64,000 nucleotides of DNA from Collinsella aerofaciens (GTDB lineage: Bacteria; Actinomycetota; Coriobacteriia; Coriobacteriales; Coriobacteriaceae), in contig NZ_WQPL01000019.1 in NCBI RefSeq assembly GCF_018785245.1, positions 1 through 64,000 on the forward strand, given 5' to 3'. Made by a program: the position numbers and the translations under genes. The notes under the pieces were generated by a model, which made no database searches, was not told where the DNA came from, and was given only the letters and a program-made list of their open reading frames with translations. Shown here piece after piece: positions 41,166 to 48,703 of the stretch. Numbering within the stretch: the first letter of the stretch is position 1; each line of letters begins with the position of its first letter.

Positions 41166-41274
41166 ATGGCTCCTATCGAAAAGTGAATAGCGTCTCTAAT
41201 GGTTCCGATGCTGGACGTGGGCTGCCGGCGTCCGCCGCGAATCGGCCTCGGCTCCGTGGCCGGGTGATGCCTCC

Positions 41275-41483
41275 GCTGCGCCCTGTAAAGGCCGCTCCAT
41301 GAGGCCCCGCACAAACCTCCGCTCCGCTCCGGTTGGTGGAGGCCGTCATGGAGGACCTTGACAGGCCTTCGCTCCGGCATGGCTTTGCAGGGAGCAAAGC
41401 CGACGACGACGCGCGGCGTCGCCATTCGGCTTTGCCCGCAGGGGCGAGATGTTGAGGGCCACGTGCCCGGAACGGAGGAAGAC
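41275..41483 (+). repeat. Duplicated leader, copy 2
   Basis: Matches 38260-38421 and leads directly into the DUF2958 gene. It contains a 45-base segment absent from copy 1, bounded by GGCTTTGC/GGCTTTGC, so copy 1 could have lost it by recombination between those short repeats. Confidence 0.8.
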
Positions 41484-41783
41484 ATGCAGCAGCTGATGAC
41501 CGAGGAAATCGCCAGGACGGTGCCGAGGCTCTATGGGCAGGACGGGGCGGAGGACCCCACGGTCTACGCCCACTACTTCTCGTGCGTGAACGGATGGGAC
41601 TGGTGGCTGCTCGAGTTCGACGGAACGGACGAGGCGTTCGGCCTCGTCGAGGGCTACGAAGACGAGCTCGGCTACTTCAGCATCAAGGAGATGGCCGAGC
41701 TGAACCGCCAGATGGGGTTCGCCGCCGTCGAGCGCGACGAGCACTTCTCCCCGAGGCCGCTCAGCGCCGTCAGGAGGAGGTAG
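41484..41783 (+). CDS. DUF2958-type protein
   Basis: A 99-aa acidic protein, MQQLMTEEIARTVPRLYGQD, with YAHYFSCVNGWDWWLLEFDGTDEAFGLVEGYEDELGYFSIKEMAEL, the DUF2958 pattern found on plasmids and conjugative elements. Function unknown. ATG 41484 follows ACGGAGGAAG, shared with the duplicated leader. The next gene starts 4 bases after the stop. Confidence 0.75.
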   Translation: MQQLMTEEIARTVPRLYGQDGAEDPTVYAHYFSCVNGWDWWLLEFDGTDEAFGLVEGYEDELGYFSIKEMAELNRQMGFAAVERDEHFSPRPLSAVRRR

Positions 41784-41787
41784 CTCC

Positions 41788-42390
41788 ATGGTCACGGTCG
41801 AGTTCGACTCCATGGGCGAGGCGGTCCGCCTCGCCCTCGTGGCCGGGGAGTACGCGGGCGGCGGCCTGGCCGTCCTCCTCCTCGACGCCACGGACCCGCG
41901 TTCCGAGGGCTACATGGCCGGGTGGGGCGTGCTCACGGCGGACGTGCCGTCGGCGGCCGAGCGGTGCCGCGGGCGCGGCAACGTCGCCATCGACGCCGAC
42001 GTGCCCGCGGCGTTCCTCGAGGCGCTCGAGGCCGCCGGCTTGCTCCGCATGGCCGGCCGCTCGGCGGCGTCCGGGATGGCCCGCTACCCGCTCGCCACGG
42101 TCGACGGGTGCGCCCTCGACAAGATGGGCGGGCAGCTCGAGGCCCTCAAGGAGGCACTCGGATCGACGGTCGTCGTCGAGTACGAGGCGGGCGGAGACGC
42201 CGGCGCGTTCGAGGTGGGGACCGCGCCGGCGGGCTCGGCCGCGCTCGAGCGCCTCATCGCCGCCGCGAGGTCCGAGGCCGACGCGCTGGCGCTCGCCGGC
42301 GGATGGGCCGCCGTCCGGGTCGGTTTCGGGGACGCCGAGACCATCGACTGCGAGACGGGCCGGACGGTCTACGTCGCAGAGCGAAATTGA
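41788..42390 (+). CDS. Hypothetical element-borne protein (200 aa)
   Basis: A 200-aa acidic, Ala-rich soluble protein not assigned to a family with certainty. The C-terminal part WAAVRVGFGDAETIDCETGRTVYVAE is the portion retained in the truncated copy at 38424. AGGAGGTAG lies before ATG 41788. It forms a two-gene operon with the DUF2958 gene; products of such pairs on mobile elements are often host-modulating, but nothing here proves it. Confidence 0.65.
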   Translation: MVTVEFDSMGEAVRLALVAGEYAGGGLAVLLLDATDPRSEGYMAGWGVLTADVPSAAERCRGRGNVAIDADVPAAFLEALEAAGLLRMAGRSAASGMARYPLATVDGCALDKMGGQLEALKEALGSTVVVEYEAGGDAGAFEVGTAPAGSAALERLIAAARSEADALALAGGWAAVRVGFGDAETIDCETGRTVYVAERN

Positions 42391-42401
42391 GAGGAGCGGG
42401 A

Positions 42402-42427
42402 GCGCGGTCCAGATGGGCCGCGCTTTT
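42402..42427 (+). terminator. Terminator of the DUF2958 operon
   Basis: 9-bp stem GCGCGGTCC/GGGCCGCGC (one G-T pair) with AGAT loop, then TTTT. Confidence 0.85.
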
Positions 42428-42446
42428 CGTTGCAGAGAATACGGAA

Positions 42447-42479
42447 CTCCCACCGTCCAAGTGCCTTGGACGGTGGGAG
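42447..42479. repeat. Perfect 14-bp inverted repeat
   Basis: CTCCCACCGTCCAA/TTGGACGGTGGGAG with a 5-base loop and no T-tract. Role unknown; lies between convergent operons. Confidence 0.6.
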
Positions 42480-42521
42480 CAGGATAAGGGCACACTACGG
42501 GCGCCCGGGATTTTGCGGCGC

Positions 42522-42539
42522 AACTCGGCGTGCCGAGTT
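42522..42539. repeat. 18-bp palindrome
   Basis: AACTCGGC-GT-GCCGAGTT. Role unknown. Confidence 0.5.
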
Positions 42540-42567
42540 CGTTTCCGCTGGCAGCGTGGGCAGATAA

Positions 42568-42632
42568 AACGAAAGACCGCCGCGGCCCGCCGTCATACGC
42601 GCCTCGCGTGGCGTAGGACGGCGGGCCGTTTT
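42568..42632. terminator. Bidirectional terminator
   Basis: 12-bp stem CGGCCCGCCGTC/GACGGCGGGCCG (42583-42628) around a GC-rich internal region. TTTT follows on the plus strand and a T-rich stretch (CTTTCGTTTTAT) on the minus strand, ending the mob operon. Confidence 0.8.
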
Positions 42633-42655
42633 CGCAGACAGGGCCGTATGACGCA

Positions 42656-44614
42656 TCAGAACCCGTCGGGCGCGGCGGACACCTTGCGCTTCCTGCTGCT
42701 GGATGGAGACCCCTTGGGCTTTTTCGGCTTCTCCGGGATGCGCCATACCGGTGCCAGGGCGGCGTTGCGAGCCTCCCCCTCGAGCGCCCGCGCGAGCAGC
42801 GCGCCCTCGGCCTCCGGTGACGTCATGCCGAGCAGCGGCCCCAGGAACGTCTCGGTGATGTCGCGGCTGGCGAGCGCCATCGGGCCCTCAGCGTCGATCA
42901 CGAGCGCGCCGTTCTCGCGCGCGCTCCAGGCCATGAGCTCCGACGGGGTGATCAGCGGCCGCCGCGCCACGGAGAACGACTTTCCGGACGAGGAGCTCTG
43001 CGTCCCCTTGGTGGAGCTCTGCCCGGTCGTCTTGACGCTGTAGTCGCCGAGGCGCTTGCTGATCTCCTCCGCCTCGCCGACGGACTCTACCGAGAAGACG
43101 ACCTGGGTGCCGAGCAGCGCCAGCAGCGCGTCCGACTCGGCCCTCGAGTAGCCGCACCGCGCCTCGAGCAGATGGGTGTTCTGGAGCACGAAGACGACGT
43201 GCAGCCCGATGCTGCGGACCTCCGCGAGGTCGCCGAGGAGCCTGGGGATCTTGGGGATCCCGGATCCCTCATCGATGGCGAGCAGGGTCTCCGCCGGCAG
43301 CCTGCCGCCGGACAGGCGCGCGGTCTCGCGCAGCGCCGACAGCGCCTGCGAGAAGATGCACGAGACGAGCGAGCCGCGGTCGCCGCGGTCCGTCGCGCTG
43401 GCGATGTAGAGGATGGTGGGCCTGCGCCCGACCGATGCGAGGTCGACCTCGCCGTCCCAGAGCATGCGGCTGACGTCGTCGTCGCAGAAGGCCATGAGGT
43501 AGTTGCGTGCGGTGGAGACGAGCGCCTCGCCCCCGCCGCCGTTCGACGAGGCGACGAGGAGGAACTGGCGCGCCGGGTTTCCCGCCGGCAGGTCCGCGGC
43601 GAGCTCCTCCAGCGACTTTACCGCACTCTTCCCGTCGCGGGGCTCCAGGAGCGCGAGCACGGTCGATAGGTTCCGCGCGTCGTCGGGGATCCGCCCGTCC
43701 GTTATCGCGAGCAGGCAGAGGCCGGTCAGCAGGTTGCGGCTGGCGTCCGTGAAGAACCTCTGGCCCGAGGAGAAGGCGTCGGGCACGATAGCGGAAGACA
43801 GCTCGCGGAGCTCGGCCACAGCGCCTGCGACGCCCTCGGTCCCGAGTGCCGCGATGGCGCGGTCGAGAGGGTTGAACCTCGCCGACTTGACGGGCTCGTC
43901 GAGCCGGATGGCGACGACCTCCATCCCGGCCCTCCTGGCGAGTGGCTCGGTCCATGCGCGGATCTCGGACTTCGGGTCGTGGACGATGACGGATGTCGGG
44001 ATCCCGTGGGCGTTGCGGTCGATCGCCGCGGCTATCGATGGTGCCAGAGCGCGCCTGGTCTTGCCGGCGTTGCTGCCCGCACGTATCAGGCTGTGGACGG
44101 CGGGGACCGTCGCCAGGCCGTCACCGACGGAGCCCGCCACGATCACTCCCTTTGCGGCCTCGCGGCCGTCCCATACGGGGCACCTCCTCGCGACCCTGGA
44201 GGGCCTCGATTCGAGCCAGGCGTCCCCGTGCGTGCGCGTGGGCGCGCGGTCGCCGGCGAACGTCCCGTCGTGGAGTCTCGCCCATGAACGGCCCCACGAA
44301 ATGAGGCCGAGAACGAGGATGGAGGCCGCGACGAGCGCGAGTGCTGCGAGCAGCTCGCCTGCCTTGCCCGACGCCGCCGCGTCGGCGGCCGCCTCGAGGG
44401 GGCCGCGGAAGACGTAGGCGGGCTCGGGGCCCGGGTCGGCCGTGGGCAGTCGCAGCAGGACGGAGAGGCCCGAGATGAGGGATGCGGTCCACCATCTGGC
44501 GTAGTCCCAGGCGCTGGCGCTCGCGACGCAGGCGATGCCGGCGGCGACGCCGTGGGCCGCGAGCGTGCCGGCGAGCTCCCTTCTCATGTCGCGGTTGAAG
44601 GATTTCGGTTTCAT
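42656..44614 (-). CDS. TraG/VirD4-type conjugative coupling ATPase
   Basis: Links the relaxosome to a mating pore. It has 652 aa: two N-terminal membrane segments (about 15-40 and 75-100), Walker A AGSNAGKTR in the nucleotide-binding domain, RFNPLDRAIAAL, and Walker B-like LLAIDEGSGIPKIPRLLGDLAEVRSIGLHVVFVLQN. The C-terminal region ends in a Lys/Pro-rich tail. ATG 44614 overlaps the relaxase stop (ATGA), so the two are coupled. Longer upstream reading frames are shadows of the relaxase gene. Confidence 0.88.
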   Translation of the reverse strand: MKPKSFNRDMRRELAGTLAAHGVAAGIACVASASAWDYARWWTASLISGLSVLLRLPTADPGPEPAYVFRGPLEAAADAAASGKAGELLAALALVAASILVLGLISWGRSWARLHDGTFAGDRAPTRTHGDAWLESRPSRVARRCPVWDGREAAKGVIVAGSVGDGLATVPAVHSLIRAGSNAGKTRRALAPSIAAAIDRNAHGIPTSVIVHDPKSEIRAWTEPLARRAGMEVVAIRLDEPVKSARFNPLDRAIAALGTEGVAGAVAELRELSSAIVPDAFSSGQRFFTDASRNLLTGLCLLAITDGRIPDDARNLSTVLALLEPRDGKSAVKSLEELAADLPAGNPARQFLLVASSNGGGGEALVSTARNYLMAFCDDDVSRMLWDGEVDLASVGRRPTILYIASATDRGDRGSLVSCIFSQALSALRETARLSGGRLPAETLLAIDEGSGIPKIPRLLGDLAEVRSIGLHVVFVLQNTHLLEARCGYSRAESDALLALLGTQVVFSVESVGEAEEISKRLGDYSVKTTGQSSTKGTQSSSSGKSFSVARRPLITPSELMAWSARENGALVIDAEGPMALASRDITETFLGPLLGMTSPEAEGALLARALEGEARNAALAPVWRIPEKPKKPKGSPSSSRKRKVSAAPDGF

Positions 44615-45966
44615 CTCGTGATCGTCCTCTCTATCCTGTTTGCTATCTTCAGCGCGGGGACGCTCGACGGCCCGGTGCCGCCGGAGGCGAGGACCCTCAG
44701 GGTCGCGGCGATGAGTTTCAGCGCCCTCTCGCCGGCCTCGTCTCCCATGTCGCGTCCTCTGGCGTCCCGCGTGGTCTCCCTGGCGACCAGGGTCGCCATC
44801 GCGGCGGCGCGCCCTAGGGCGGTGCCTGCCGACGGGGCGCGCCTGAATGCCCGGTCCGCCGTGGGACACCCCCTGAGGTCTGCCGGCTCGAGGGCCCGGC
44901 CGCGCGCGGCCTTTCGCGTGATCCTTTCGAGGCGCGCCTTCGGGATGCAGGAGCGGGCCTCGGTGGCGAGTCCGGCTTCCCGCCGCCTCTCCGTCGCGGG
45001 GCCGGTTTGGGGCGCGGCGCGTCGTGTCGGCACCTCCTCGCGAGCCGGCGTCCTGTCCGGGACTATGACCCGCAGCGCCGCGTTCTCGCACCGGAGGCCG
45101 AGGTCGGCGGCCGCTTTGCGGACGTAGACATCCCGCGCCTCACCGGTCAGGCACTTGAGGTCGGCGCACCTCTCGACCGCCTTCTTGTGGCGCTCCAGCG
45201 CGCCGGCGAGCTCGGGGGAGTCGGACGCCGCCCGGTCGAGGGCCTCCCTCAACGCGGCGGAGGCCTCCGGATGGAAACGCCTGAGGTGGGCGGCCTCGAT
45301 CCTTCCGTTCGGCGGCAGGCCGATGTCGAGCTTTCCGCGGTCGATTCGTGCAACTGCTTCCAGGGCCGCCTCCCTCGCGAGGTCGCGCTCGATGTACGCT
45401 TCCCGCAGCAGCGGTGCCATGGCCTTCGAGGAGATCTCGAGCCTGGCCGCCTCCATCTTCCCCTTTGGCAGCAGGGAGTCCCAGTCGCCCGAGCGGTCGA
45501 CCGTGAGGATGTGGACGTGGTGGCTCGTGCCGTTGATGTGCATCGCCGCATAGAACTCCACGCGGCTCTCGGGCACGCCGGTCATCTCGGAGAAGAGCCT
45601 CGGCCACTCGGAGCGCACCAGCGCCTGCCAGGCGTCCAGGCGGTCGAGGCCGGCATCTGGGGCGATGTCGTTCGGGACCGTGACGACGGTGGTGAGCACC
45701 GCGCCGCCGTTTTGGGCGATGGCGCGCCTCGCCTCGGCGACGGCGACCGGGCCGTCCGCGCCCCAGAGGCCGCCGGTCGAGCCGGTCCTGTTCGCGGCGT
45801 AGGCGGCCAGGCCGTCGACGCCGAGCCTCCTGCCGTCGGCCTCGCTGACCTCGATGATGACGCCGCGGCGGGTGCCGGCGTATGCCGCCAGTCCCGCGGC
45901 GGACGCCCTCGCGGACGCCCCCGCGCGGACGACGGAGTGGTTGACGATGACGGGCGGGCTAGCCAT
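44611..45966 (-). CDS. MobA-like HUH relaxase
   Basis: Nicks the element at its transfer origin. It has 451 aa. The metal-binding HUH motif is in MHINGTSHHVHILTVDRSGDW (about 143-163); a candidate catalytic Tyr lies in GLAAYAGTR near the N-terminus (about 29), where related relaxases carry theirs. The C-terminal half is Arg/Ala-rich and helical with no clear domain. It overlaps MobC by 8 bases and the coupling protein by 4, forming one transcript. Very GC-rich. Confidence 0.85.
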   Translation of the reverse strand: MASPPVIVNHSVVRAGASARASAAGLAAYAGTRRGVIIEVSEADGRRLGVDGLAAYAANRTGSTGGLWGADGPVAVAEARRAIAQNGGAVLTTVVTVPNDIAPDAGLDRLDAWQALVRSEWPRLFSEMTGVPESRVEFYAAMHINGTSHHVHILTVDRSGDWDSLLPKGKMEAARLEISSKAMAPLLREAYIERDLAREAALEAVARIDRGKLDIGLPPNGRIEAAHLRRFHPEASAALREALDRAASDSPELAGALERHKKAVERCADLKCLTGEARDVYVRKAAADLGLRCENAALRVIVPDRTPAREEVPTRRAAPQTGPATERRREAGLATEARSCIPKARLERITRKAARGRALEPADLRGCPTADRAFRRAPSAGTALGRAAAMATLVARETTRDARGRDMGDEAGERALKLIAATLRVLASGGTGPSSVPALKIANRIERTITR

Positions 45967-46420
45967 CGGCGCGCTCGCGCGCGTGGAACTTCACCTCGTC
46001 GATTCGGCCGAGGCCGGCGCGGCTGAGCTCGCCGGCTTGCGCGAGGTAGTTCTTCCAGATGTCCGCGACGGGGACGTCGTCGAGCGAGGCGTAGGAGGCC
46101 TTGAGGACGTCGGCCGACATGAGGCCGGCCATGATGGCGGCGGTCATGGGGCGCGAGAGGACCGCGGCGATGCGGTCCTCGGTGGCGTCGAGCTTGCGCT
46201 CGATGTCGAGTGCGGCGACGTCCATGCGCGCGTCGACGACGCCGCGGATGAAGCCCGCGACCTCGTTGCCGTAGAGGTCGAGCCCCTCCGCGGCGAGCGC
46301 CGAGCGCAGGAGAGAGCGGATCTCGTCGCTGACGTTGGAGTTGTCGACCTCAGCCCGCGTCTTGAGGGCGGTGTAGAGCTTGTGGTCGATTTTTACGCTG
46401 ATGGTTTTGGTTTCGTCCAT
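45959..46420 (-). CDS. MobC-like relaxosome accessory protein
   Basis: A 153-aa protein. The N-terminus ETKTISVKIDHKLYTALKTRAEVDNSNVSDEIRSLLRSAL fits a ribbon-helix-helix DNA-binding domain, usual for proteins that bind oriT. The rest is helical. AGGAG lies before ATG 46420. First gene of the mob operon; oriT is probably nearby upstream. Confidence 0.75.
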   Translation of the reverse strand: MDETKTISVKIDHKLYTALKTRAEVDNSNVSDEIRSLLRSALAAEGLDLYGNEVAGFIRGVVDARMDVAALDIERKLDATEDRIAAVLSRPMTAAIMAGLMSADVLKASYASLDDVPVADIWKNYLAQAGELSRAGLGRIDEVKFHARERADG

Positions 46421-46432
46421 AGGGTCTCCTCA

Positions 46433-46461
46433 TAAAAACAGGGGGCCGTTTGGCCCCCTGT
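46433..46461 (-). terminator. Hairpin upstream of mobC (terminator)
   Basis: Perfect 10-bp stem ACAGGGGGCC/GGCCCCCTGT with a 4-base loop; on the minus strand TTTTTATG follows. It ends the small gene at 46467 or attenuates the mob operon. Confidence 0.75.
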
Positions 46462-46466
46462 GGTGT

Positions 46467-46625
46467 CTATTCGTCTTCCGTGTGTGTAATCGGATAGCCT
46501 TTTGGCGCTTTAGCCGCCGGCAAGGGCGTATATGCGATGAGCTCGTTTTTCATTCGGACGGCATCGAAATCAATCAACTCTGCAATTAGTTCAATGGGTC
46601 CGGCGCTGGATTTGTTAATGCCCAT
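46467..46625 (-). CDS. Small hypothetical protein (52 aa)
   Basis: ATG 46625 behind CTCGGAGC. Product begins MGINKSSAGPIELIAELIDF and ends PKGYPITHTEDE. It is acidic with two short helices and ends just before a terminator hairpin. It lies between the excisionase and mobC on the same strand. No family recognised. Confidence 0.5.
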   Translation of the reverse strand: MGINKSSAGPIELIAELIDFDAVRMKNELIAYTPLPAAKAPKGYPITHTEDE

Positions 46626-46668
46626 GTTTGCTCCGAGCTCAGTTGGTCTTAGCCGGCGCTCGCTACAT

Positions 46669-46875
46669 TCAGTTGACGCCGATGTAGCTAAGAACGCTGT
46701 CGCGATTGATGCGCCACAGCTTCCCGCACTTCACGGCTTTGAACGTTCCGTTCTGGCAGAGCCTGTAGACGGAGCGGTCGCTGATGCCGAGCAGGTGGGC
46801 GACAGGCATCGGATCAACGATGTCTGGCATCGTGCGAAAAGCATCAAGAGTGATGCGTTTGCTCTCAACCTCCAT
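46669..46875 (-). CDS. xis: Excisionase-type DNA-binding protein
   Basis: A 68-aa protein: MPVAHLLGISDRSVYRLCQNGTFKAVKCGKLWRINRDSVLSYI is the excisionase winged-helix pattern. AGGAGG lies 6 bases before ATG 46875. It lies 174 bases downstream of the integrase gene on the same strand, and so is the likely recombination directionality factor. Confidence 0.82.
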   Translation of the reverse strand: MEVESKRITLDAFRTMPDIVDPMPVAHLLGISDRSVYRLCQNGTFKAVKCGKLWRINRDSVLSYIGVN

Positions 46876-47012
46876 TTCGACCTCCTTTCTGTCTGCTGCC
46901 GTCTCCTTGAGATCTAGTCTGGAGCGTCTTGGGCGACGGATTCAAAAACGCGGTCATGGCGGACGATACGGACCCGATGGACTGAAATGACTTACTACGG
47001 GAAGGTATAGGA

Positions 47013-47039
47013 AAGGCCGCGATGCAGTATCGCGGCCTT
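47013..47039 (-). terminator. Terminator candidate of the integrase gene
   Basis: Perfect 11-bp stem AAGGCCGCGAT/ATCGCGGCCTT with a 5-base loop, 10 bases after the integrase stop. T-tract poor. Confidence 0.6.
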
Positions 47040-47049
47040 CGATTAGGTC

Positions 47050-48276
47050 CTATCCAGCTTTTGGATACAATGAAGCGCTCTTATAAAGGCGTCCTAGGGC
47101 GTTCATTGCCGATGCAGTTGCCTTCGGGTCGGCGCTGGCGTATCTATCTAGGGTCATGGAGGCTTTGGAGTGACCCATCAGACTTGCGAGCGTTCTTGGG
47201 TCTACGCCGTTGGCGACAGCGTATGTTGCGAAGCTGTGTCTTAGGTCATGGAAGGTCACCGTGTTTCTATTTAATACTCCATGAAGGTTTAGCGCCTTGG
47301 AGAGCGCACGCCAGGCGTCATTGACCCTGGGCGGCTTGAGGAACGAGCCGTCGGGAAAGCCCAGCACGAACATCTCCCCGCTGAATTCAGTCCCAAGCCT
47401 GGTGCATTCTTCTTCCGTGTTTCGCTTGCGCGCGGCTAGATCGTGCATGAGGTCCTCCGGGCAATTCGGAATTGTCCGTCTACTGCTGACGCTTTTGGGG
47501 CCTTTGATGTAGAACTCGGTGTCGGTGTGCCCGATTGCGGCTTCCACGCGAATCGAGGAATGGGAAAAGTCGACACATTTCCACTTCAGGGCGCAAAGTT
47601 CACCTCGGCGGAGTCCTGTATACAGGGCGATTTTCGCGGCTAGAATTGCCGGGACATCTATGGATGCGTTGAGGGTGTTTATGACGCGCACCCTTTCCCT
47701 TCCGGTAAGTGAATTCGGTCGTCCGTAGTCGGCATCCTCGTTCTTGGGAACCTTGGCCCATGCGGCAACATTTTCCGAAACTAGCTTTTTCCTTAGCCCG
47801 TATTTCAATGAGCCCCTCAACAGCCTAAGGGAATTGCATGCAGTTGACCTCGCGTGCTTCTTCGCCATTACGCTGACCCATTCCTGAACGTCTTCTTCAG
47901 TCAGGTCATCTAGGGGGATGCTGCCAATATAAGGTTCGATGTTTCGGCGGAGCATGCCTGAATAGCCGGTTGCGGTTGAACGCGCGATGTCGGCGCACTC
48001 CATTGTTATATAGCTAGACACTAGTTCGGCGACTGAAATCGAGCTCGTTGGTTTCATTGCCTCGGCTTCCGCTTCTGCATTCAGGTGAGCGCGGATGGCC
48101 TCGGCTTCCACCATTGCAGCATCACGATGTTTATGGCTTCGACCTTTATCGCGGCCTCGATGCTCAAGAAGTTGGGTCTTCTTGCGCCAGGCTCCATCCT
48201 CGAAGTAGGGGAACTGCGCGCGCCAGCGGTCGCTCATGTACTTATATATAGATGAGGTAGCGTATTTCTCTTCCAT
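47050..48276 (-). CDS. int: Tyrosine integrase
   Basis: A 408-aa site-specific recombinase. N-terminal arm-binding domain (YKYMSDRWRAQFPYFEDGAWRKKTQ), SAM-like core-binding domain (about 80-170) and catalytic domain with TGLRRGELCALKW (Arg I), HDLRHSFATYAV, LMGH and the Tyr in LDRYASADP. ATG 48276 has GGAGG 5 bases upstream; an in-frame ATG at 48297 lies within the arm sites. It lies next to attR and should act on tRNA-Thr. Confidence 0.95.
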   Translation of the reverse strand: MEEKYATSSIYKYMSDRWRAQFPYFEDGAWRKKTQLLEHRGRDKGRSHKHRDAAMVEAEAIRAHLNAEAEAEAMKPTSSISVAELVSSYITMECADIARSTATGYSGMLRRNIEPYIGSIPLDDLTEEDVQEWVSVMAKKHARSTACNSLRLLRGSLKYGLRKKLVSENVAAWAKVPKNEDADYGRPNSLTGRERVRVINTLNASIDVPAILAAKIALYTGLRRGELCALKWKCVDFSHSSIRVEAAIGHTDTEFYIKGPKSVSSRRTIPNCPEDLMHDLAARKRNTEEECTRLGTEFSGEMFVLGFPDGSFLKPPRVNDAWRALSKALNLHGVLNRNTVTFHDLRHSFATYAVANGVDPRTLASLMGHSKASMTLDRYASADPKATASAMNALGRLYKSASLYPKAG

Positions 48277-48286
48277 TGTTCCTCCG

Positions 48287-48317
48287 TGTGCAATCACGTG
48301 TGCAATGACTGTGCAAT
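48287..48317. promoter_or_regulatory. Right arm-type integrase sites
   Basis: TGTGCAAT at 48287, 48299 and 48310 (periods 12 and 11), in the same plus-strand orientation as the left set. They lie directly upstream of the int ribosome site, so integrase binding could also repress int. Confidence 0.75.
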
Positions 48318-48430
48318 TTGACTGTTTCGGAGACGTCTCAAGTGAGACTATAGGCGGAAAATGAAAGAAAAACGCGAGGTCACGGTCGGCATAGTCGCAG
48401 ATGAACGCTAATAAACGATAAGGAAACCGA

Positions 48431-48476
48431 TGTAATCAGTGGGTTGCAGGTTCGATTCCTGTCACTGGCTCCATGA
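48431..48476. repeat. attR core (46 bp)
   Basis: Exact copy of 35196-35241, the 3' half of tRNA-Thr including CCA. It has no tRNA 5' half, so it is not a gene. Confidence 0.92.
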
Positions 48477-48482
48477 GAGTTT

Positions 48483-48521
48483 CGGGCTCTGTTCCTTGTG
48501 GGACAGGGCCCGTTTCTATTT
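48483..48521 (+). terminator. Original terminator of tRNA-Thr, now stranded
   Basis: A 13-pair stem, CGGGCTCTGTTCC with GGGACAGGGCCCG (two G-T pairs), then TTTCTATTT, six bases after attR. Before insertion it would have followed tRNA-Thr. Confidence 0.8.
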
Positions 48522-48566
48522 ATGTCGACATGTAAGTGGGTTTGACTCCCACCAAGCTTCAGGTTT

Positions 48567-48623
48567 GTCTCGATCTGTAACACGAAGAGGCTGAAAACCG
48601 TTCTAGCTGTTACAGAGTGAGAC
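48567..48623. repeat. 57-base palindromic repeat, copy 1
   Basis: Arms GTCTCGATCTGTAACA and TGTTACAGAGTGAGAC (near-perfect) around a 25-base centre. A related unit follows 80 bases on. No ORF. Confidence 0.75.
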
Positions 48624-48646
48624 GTAAGCCGGGGTCGCCGCGTAGT

Positions 48647-48703
48647 ATCTCGATCTGTAACAGATAGGAGAGGAATGACCCTCTTACTGTTACAGATTGA
48701 GAT
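48647..48703. repeat. 57-base palindromic repeat, copy 2
   Basis: Arms ATCTCGATCTGTAACA and TGTTACAGATTGAGAT, same size as copy 1; centres differ. The end bases change in a paired way between copies (G/C to A/T), so base pairing is kept. Confidence 0.75.

Larger units (their letters stand above)
35196..48476. mobile_element. Integrative mobilizable element in tRNA-Thr
   Basis: A 13.3-kb element bounded by 46-bp direct repeats of the tRNA-Thr 3' half. It encodes a tyrosine integrase just inside the right end, an excisionase, MobC-like protein, HUH relaxase and TraG/VirD4 coupling protein, but no mating-pore genes (no VirB4, VirB6 or VirB8-like product seen), so it should depend on a helper element. 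Three TGTGCAAT-type sites at each end are likely integrase arm sites. Cargo: surface-protein operon, regulators and two small cytosolic proteins. Composition is mosaic: mob genes are very GC-rich, the ends AT-richer. Confidence 0.9.

Noticed and set aside
44615-45091. N-terminal extension of the coupling protein by 159 residues
   Set aside because: The extension is Arg/Gly-rich frame-shifted relaxase sequence; ATG 44614 overlaps the relaxase stop as expected for coupled genes.
47050-48297. Integrase start at ATG 48297
   Set aside because: That ATG lies within the TGTGCAAT repeats and has no ribosome site; ATG 48276 has GGAGG at the right distance.
48431-48476. Partial tRNA-Thr at the right end as a tRNA gene
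   Set aside because: It lacks the 5' half (acceptor 5' strand, D-arm) and is the attR core.
48567-48703. Two repeats 80 bases apart considered as a CRISPR remnant
   Set aside because: Each unit is itself a complete palindrome, only two exist, and there are no cas genes.
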